Source: Chachezhania antarctica
GTDB lineage: Bacteria > Pseudomonadota > Alphaproteobacteria > Rhodobacterales > Rhodobacteraceae
Assembly: GCF_003646465.1 (NCBI RefSeq)
Contig: NZ_QZEX01000004.1
Span: 248,001-312,000 of the forward strand
DNA: 64,000 bases
Direction of reading: 5' to 3'
Shown here: piece after piece, positions 62,403 to 64,000 of the stretch
Position numbering within the stretch: the stretch's first letter is position 1
Layout of the letters: every line of letters begins with the position of its first letter
Program-made: the position numbers and the translations under genes
Notes under the pieces: generated by a model
Databases searched by the model: none
Seen by the model: only the letters and a program-made list of their open reading frames with translations
Told to the model about the DNA's origin: nothing

Positions 62403-64000
<1,598 letters not shown>

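Overview
The window is a 64 kb piece of a GC-rich chromosome of an alphaproteobacterium, most likely a Rhodobacterales / Roseobacter-group species. The evidence is the gene content and order: a DmdC-type acyl-CoA dehydrogenase next to MerR regulators, an NADH-dehydrogenase-like/SelD fusion beside mnmH, an RpoHII-type sigma-32 followed by chaN, the mreBCD-mrdA-rodA-ghrA order, and the family-typical AAATACTCCCGCCGGAGG extragenic repeat. No rRNA, tRNA, CRISPR, phage, plasmid or insertion sequence was recognised. It reads as core chromosome with one accessory-looking insert, a nitrile hydratase cluster.

Layout. 1-6440 (- strand): an acyl-CoA degradation block with two MerR regulators, acyl-CoA dehydrogenase, GST, thiolase, cupin and the start of a FadJ-type enzyme (cut by the window edge). 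6632-9064 (+): two PaaI-type thioesterases and a MATE exporter, translationally coupled. 9067-12918: pyrD with a DUF952 gene, an exported 5'-nucleotidase and an SRAP/YedK protein. 12977-18680: NDH-SelD fusion, mnmH, pyrG, secG. 18860-22147 (+): cobalt-type nitrile hydratase alpha, beta and accessory genes, then purA and a DUF2842 protein. 22154-27440: an unknown roseobacter-type protein, thiamine pyrophosphokinase, a DMT exporter, L-serine dehydratase and rpiA. 27619-32412 (-): a BMP-family nucleoside-type ABC importer. 32623-37166 (-): rimI, tsaB, nfu, a universal stress protein, ilvE and trpS. 37252-43775: a rhomboid-like protein lacking its catalytic residues, then lpoA-like, glnD and murJ. 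43851-47058 (+): rsmI, yraN, gshB and a hydrolase. 47024-49713 (-): cobP, a CobC-like phosphatase and comM. 49866-54323 (+): rpoHII, chaN, coaBC, dut and a membrane-anchored MoeB/ThiF protein. 54689-57760: an M3 oligopeptidase (+) and ghrA (-). 57768-63449 (-): the cell-shape operon mreB-mreC-mreD-mrdA-rodA, ending in ghrA. 63749-64000 (-): the end of leuA.

The genes work together in several visible modules: acyl-CoA turnover under MerR control; selenophosphate synthesis (SelD) feeding tRNA 2-selenouridine formation (MnmH); elongasome assembly (Mre/Rod/PBP2, with MurJ and an LpoA-like lipoprotein nearby); a stress sigma factor under what looks like an ECF sigma-E promoter; and nucleotide or cofactor supply (PyrD, PyrG, PurA, RpiA, CoaBC, Dut).

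No wholly new multi-gene system is evident. The most interesting observations are the apparent loss of all rhomboid catalytic residues in the 37.3 kb gene, a set of multi-tier extragenic palindromes (the largest about 155 bp at 54.4 kb), a strong hairpin between the ABC binding-protein and ATPase genes, and candidate operators upstream of a MerR gene and an Nfu gene. Promoters, terminators and operators were called by eye without scoring tools.
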